Assembly (NCBI GenBank): GCA_002772605.1
Contig: PFDS01000056.1
Coordinates: 1-24,908 of the forward strand
Origin: Candidatus Peregrinibacteria bacterium CG10_big_fil_rev_8_21_14_0_10_49_16
Lineage (GTDB): Bacteria > Patescibacteriota > Gracilibacteria > Peribacterales > Peribacteraceae
DNA: 24,908 nt
Reading direction: 5' to 3'
Shown here: positions 22,787-24,908 of the stretch, in pieces
How the letters are laid out: the number at the start of each line of letters is the position of its first letter
Numbering within the stretch: position 1 is the stretch's first letter
Made by a program: the position numbers and the translations under genes
The notes under the pieces: model-generated
Database searches by the model: none
Seen by the model: only the letters and a program-made list of their open reading frames with translations
Told to the model about the DNA's origin: nothing

Positions 22787-24050
22787 AGCGTTTGAGGATG
22801 AGATCGCAGAAGATGGGTTCCGCTTCCATGAGGAAACAGTGGCGCTTCAGTTGATCGCAGGCGATGAGCGTCGAGCCCGATCCCCCGAAGAGGTCAAGAA
22901 CGGAGTCTCCTACTTTCGTGCAACGGCGCAGCGCCTTCTCGTGGAGCGTTGGTGGCTTCTGGGTCGGATGCTCGTACTCGCTACTATGGAGTCGCTTCAC
23001 CATCCAGATATTGAGGAGGTCGAGCACATCGTCGATGGCTCTATTCCCTGAGCCGATTTCGCGATTCAGAATTTCGTGAAGGTTCTGGAGCTTAGGGGAG
23101 AGGAAAGGATGCCCACGAGTCGCATATACGCAGGGCTCATACACCTTATTAAACGCATTATTCGGCGTGAGATTCATATTGTTCTTGATCCAGAGACAAA
23201 CGCGCCGATGGTCGAGTCCGAGCTCACTATAGAGTGATTGGAGGAGGCCGATGTATCGCTCGTCGCAGTAGTAGAAGACGTGGCAATCGGGCTGACAAAC
23301 CGCGAGACCGCTCTCCATCGTCGCCTTGAGAAAACTCCGATATTCCTCATCGGACTTGCTGTCGTCTGTCTGGCCGCCGTACCTCTTTTTGTTGCCAACA
23401 CCCTTGTCGTAATCAAGAGAAATATTGTAGGGAGGATCGCAGTAGAGCATCTCGATCTGTCTTTTTCCGACAAGCCTCTCGACATCTTCTCCATTCCTCG
23501 AATCACCACATAGCAGTCGGTGATTCCCAAGAGCAAAGAGGTCACCTGATTTCGTCTTGGGCTTCTTGATCTTCTCCAATTCTTTTTCCACATCGAATTC
23601 ATCATCTTCTGTCTGGAGCATCCCATCCCAGATCACCGAGAGATCGGTGTCGTCAAACCCTGACATCAGAAGAAGACCCATATCGAAGTCTTTTAATTTC
23701 TCGAAATCCCATTCACCTGTATTGCGATTGAGACGCAGGTTCAATTCCTTCTCCTTTTCGATACTTGGGATGTCAACGTACACGACAGGGACTTCCGTCA
23801 TGCCCAGATCCTTTGCGATACTGTAGCGGAAGTGACCGCCGATGATCACATTCTTCCTTTTCAACGCGCCGTTTACAATTAATGGATCGACGAAGCCGAA
23901 GCGCCGGATACTCGCCTTGAGGTTCGTTACTGCGGCCTGATCCCATTTACGGGGATTGTAGGGGGCAGGATTCAGATCAGTGACCGCGACCATAATGATA
24001 GTCAGCTTCTGTTTTGGCTTCTGCCTGTTCATGCGTGCTGCTTCTTGCAT
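22746..24050 (-). CDS. ParB-like domain fused to a DNA methyltransferase
   Basis: This 434-residue protein begins with a ParB/Srx-like N-terminal domain (about 19-100: DLNPAPYNPRKW, LKASIRRFGFVDPLIVN, IIGGHFRYSIAKDLG). A linker follows, then a beta-class DNA methyltransferase with GDLFALGNHRLLCGD (169-183), catalytic DPPYNISLDYDKG (205-217) and SAM motif DLFGGSGST (386-394). ParB-methyltransferase fusions are typical of phages and other mobile elements, next to terminase genes. The ParB half may bind DNA or nucleotide; chromosome partitioning is unlikely without a ParA. An alternative start is ATG 24032, but ATG 24050 lies 9 nt behind a candidate promoter. It is the first gene of the packaging operon. 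Confidence 0.92.
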   Translation of the reverse strand: MQEAARMNRQKPKQKLTIIMVAVTDLNPAPYNPRKWDQAAVTNLKASIRRFGFVDPLIVNGALKRKNVIIGGHFRYSIAKDLGMTEVPVVYVDIPSIEKEKELNLRLNRNTGEWDFEKLKDFDMGLLLMSGFDDTDLSVIWDGMLQTEDDEFDVEKELEKIKKPKTKSGDLFALGNHRLLCGDSRNGEDVERLVGKRQIEMLYCDPPYNISLDYDKGVGNKKRYGGQTDDSKSDEEYRSFLKATMESGLAVCQPDCHVFYYCDERYIGLLQSLYSELGLDHRRVCLWIKNNMNLTPNNAFNKVYEPCVYATRGHPFLSPKLQNLHEILNREIGSGNRAIDDVLDLLNIWMVKRLHSSEYEHPTQKPPTLHEKALRRCTKVGDSVLDLFGGSGSTLIACDQLKRHCFLMEAEPIFCDLILKRYEILTNQKPEHIN

Positions 24051-24059
24051 AGGATGTTT

Positions 24060-24088
24060 ATTATGCCAGAAGTTCTGAACCTTTTGAA
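24060..24088 (-). promoter_or_regulatory. Candidate promoter of the packaging operon, leaderless type
   Basis: On the minus strand, TTCAAA (24083-24088), a 17-nt spacer and CATAAT (24060-24065) precede ATG 24050 by 9 nt. Each box has imperfect consensus but the spacing matches the other leaderless promoters here. Confidence 0.45.
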
Positions 24089-24179
24089 GGAATCATGCAT
24101 TGGCACAACTACTATAAGCACGCAGAAATTTCGCAGTACGGGTCTTCTGTGCAATGAAAGGTAAGATACATTGGGCAAC

Positions 24180-24353
24180 TTATTTCAGGAGTTGCATCAT
24201 CCACTCCTCCGTCACAAAGAACCACTTCTGCAGATCTGCTCCGAGCAGGAGGCAAGGAATGTTGGATGGAGGAAGGCAGAGAACTGTAATTGAAGCGCTA
24301 CTTGCCAAAATCCATTGATATGGCAGTATTTTAAGGCTATAATTATGTAAATT
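24180..24353 (-). pseudogene. Orphan coding-like fragment without a start codon
   Basis: On the minus strand a frame is open from the TAG at 24354-24356 to TAA at 24180-24182, 57 codons without ATG or GTG. It reads like protein at its end: ...VLCLPPSNIPCLLLGADLQ, then KWFFVTEEWMMQLLK. A TTG at about 24308 could in principle start a 42-residue peptide. I do not recognise the family. It may be the 3' remnant of a gene cut when the island inserted or decayed, or chance. Confidence 0.3.
24315..24343 (+). promoter_or_regulatory. Promoter of the Met-rich exported protein
   Basis: TTGATA (24315-24320), a 17-nt spacer and a perfect TATAAT (24338-24343) are present. A start near 24350 leaves a leader of about 12 nt to ATG 24362, without a Shine-Dalgarno sequence. 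Confidence 0.65.
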
Positions 24354-24361
24354 CTAGTCGT

Positions 24362-24724
24362 ATGTTGCGCTTCGCATATATCGCCCTTTTCGGCCTCTTC
24401 TCCTTCACGGTTGTGTGCCCCGTCACTATGGGGTCAATGCCGATGGATATGGGATCTATGCAGACGGCTTCTCAAGTTTCGCAGGATCAAGATGGCGACA
24501 CAGGTGCGATGCCCTGTGAGCAGTGCAAAGAGGAGAAAGAGGAAATTGTTGCATCATTCGGTCCCCAAACGGAAGTTCTCTTCCTGGCGACCATCTCTAC
24601 GGCATCCCTCGCATTTTGGGAACTTTCCGAACCTTTGAGTACAAATCACCAGATACACCTCTTTGCGAATAGACCACCGATACCGACGGAAACTCTCGTC
24701 GGAACGGTGATTTTGCGAACGTAA
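24362..24724 (+). CDS. Small exported Met-rich protein of unknown function
   Basis: I do not recognise this 120-residue protein. It starts with a signal peptide-like segment (MLRFAYIALFGLFSFTVVCP), followed by a Met-rich patch MGSMPMDMGSMQT (about 23-35) and a CEQC pair (about 53-56) in an acidic stretch, then a hydrophobic segment TEVLFLATISTASLAFW (about 71-87) that may be a membrane helix. Met clusters and CxxC are common in periplasmic or surface proteins that handle copper or other soft metals, but that is only a hint. It has its own strong promoter and a good terminator, followed by a lipoprotein gene, which suggests an envelope-related locus. Confidence 0.7.
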   Translation: MLRFAYIALFGLFSFTVVCPVTMGSMPMDMGSMQTASQVSQDQDGDTGAMPCEQCKEEKEEIVASFGPQTEVLFLATISTASLAFWELSEPLSTNHQIHLFANRPPIPTETLVGTVILRT

Positions 24725-24743
24725 ACCCACTTCATTTCAGCAG

Positions 24744-24776
24744 GTAATACGGCAGTGTTTGCCGTTTACTCTTTTT
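24744..24776 (+). terminator. Rho-independent terminator after the Met-rich protein
   Basis: ACGGCA (24749-24754) pairs with TGCCGT (24760-24765) around GTGTT, extended by GTAA/TTAC with one bulged T, and followed by TCTTTTT (24770-24776). It starts 20 nt after the stop codon. Confidence 0.7.
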
Positions 24777-24798
24777 CATATCTTTCCCCATTTTTCCC

Positions 24799-24908
24799 AT
24801 GAGGAAACTCGTTCCCACACTCCTTCTTTTATCCATCGTCCTCCTCGCAGGATGCGCTTCGCAAAAGCCTCTTACAGAAACAGAGCAGGCTGAGCAGTAC
24901 GGCATGAC
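24799..24908 (+). CDS. Lipoprotein, N-terminal part (cut by window edge)
   Basis: ATG 24799 opens a frame that runs off the window end (36 residues). It begins MRKLVPTLLLLSIVLLAGCASQ: a short basic n-region, a hydrophobic core and a perfect lipobox LAGC with the lipid-accepting Cys at residue 19. The mature part starts SQKPLTETEQAEQYGM and is polar. Lipidation would anchor it to the outer face of the cytoplasmic membrane. The family cannot be told from this fragment. It lies 74 nt after the Met-rich exported protein, behind that gene's terminator. Confidence 0.8.
   Translation, partial: MRKLVPTLLLLSIVLLAGCASQKPLTETEQAEQYGM

Larger units (their letters stand above)
24051..24361. other. Intergenic region at the right edge of the phage module
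   Basis: These 311 bases hold the promoter of the minus-strand packaging operon, an open minus-strand fragment without a start codon (24180-24353), and the plus-strand promoter of the next gene. No tRNA remnant or copy of the tRNA-Glu 3' end is visible, so the right attachment site is not identified. Confidence 0.4.

Noticed and set aside
21986..24050. A restriction-modification system
   Set aside because: Two methyltransferases are present but no restriction endonuclease gene lies beside them; the neighbours are terminase genes, fitting phage methyltransferases.
1..24908. CRISPR array
   Set aside because: No regularly spaced direct repeats with unique spacers were seen on either strand.

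Overview
The window reads as bacterial chromosome with a horizontally acquired island. It uses the standard code, since TGA is a working stop in several genes. Short intergenic gaps, an SLH-domain surface protein, FmdB- and trcl-type zinc ribbons, a QEGLA-motif metalloprotease and start codons sitting just behind -10 boxes suggest a Patescibacteria/CPR lineage, perhaps Peregrinibacteria-like. That assignment is inference: there is no rRNA or other strong phylogenetic marker here apart from S15, PNPase and KsgA.

Positions 1-13375 are ordinary chromosome: comEC (partial) and ksgA on the minus strand, an SLH surface protein, a UvrD/PcrA helicase, a small membrane-anchored protein with a strong terminator, RmuC, rpsO-pnp with a structured intergenic leader, a two-TM potassium channel next to an FmdB zinc ribbon, a MATCAP/DUF1704 metalloprotease, a double zinc-ribbon protein, a small SET-domain protein whose 3' end lies inside a palindromic repeat, and tRNA-Glu(UUC).

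From just after the tRNA to about 24060 the DNA is visibly GC-richer and holds accessory genes. First comes a large serine recombinase on the minus strand. Next, on the plus strand, is a compact four-gene operon: CD-NTase, bacterial HORMA protein, TRIP13/Pch2-like AAA+ ATPase, and an effector with a DUF4297-like PD-(D/E)XK nuclease plus SAVED domain. This is a complete type III CBASS anti-phage system. Facing it on the minus strand is a phage packaging module: ParB-domain/DNA methyltransferase fusion, second DNA methyltransferase, terminase small subunit, and a terminase large subunit that appears to carry two tandem RNase H-fold nuclease domains. No portal, capsid or tail gene is present, so the island looks like a phage-derived or satellite-like element carrying defence cargo.

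From about 24300 a small Met-rich exported protein and the start of a lipoprotein gene follow, probably flanking chromosome or another module.

In the CBASS operon the expected logic is that the HORMA protein activates the CD-NTase on infection, the TRIP13-like ATPase disassembles the HORMA complex to keep the system off, and the nucleotide product binds SAVED to switch on the nuclease. A recurring regulatory theme in the window is a -10 box 7-10 nt before the start codon with no Shine-Dalgarno sequence, which implies widespread leaderless mRNAs.
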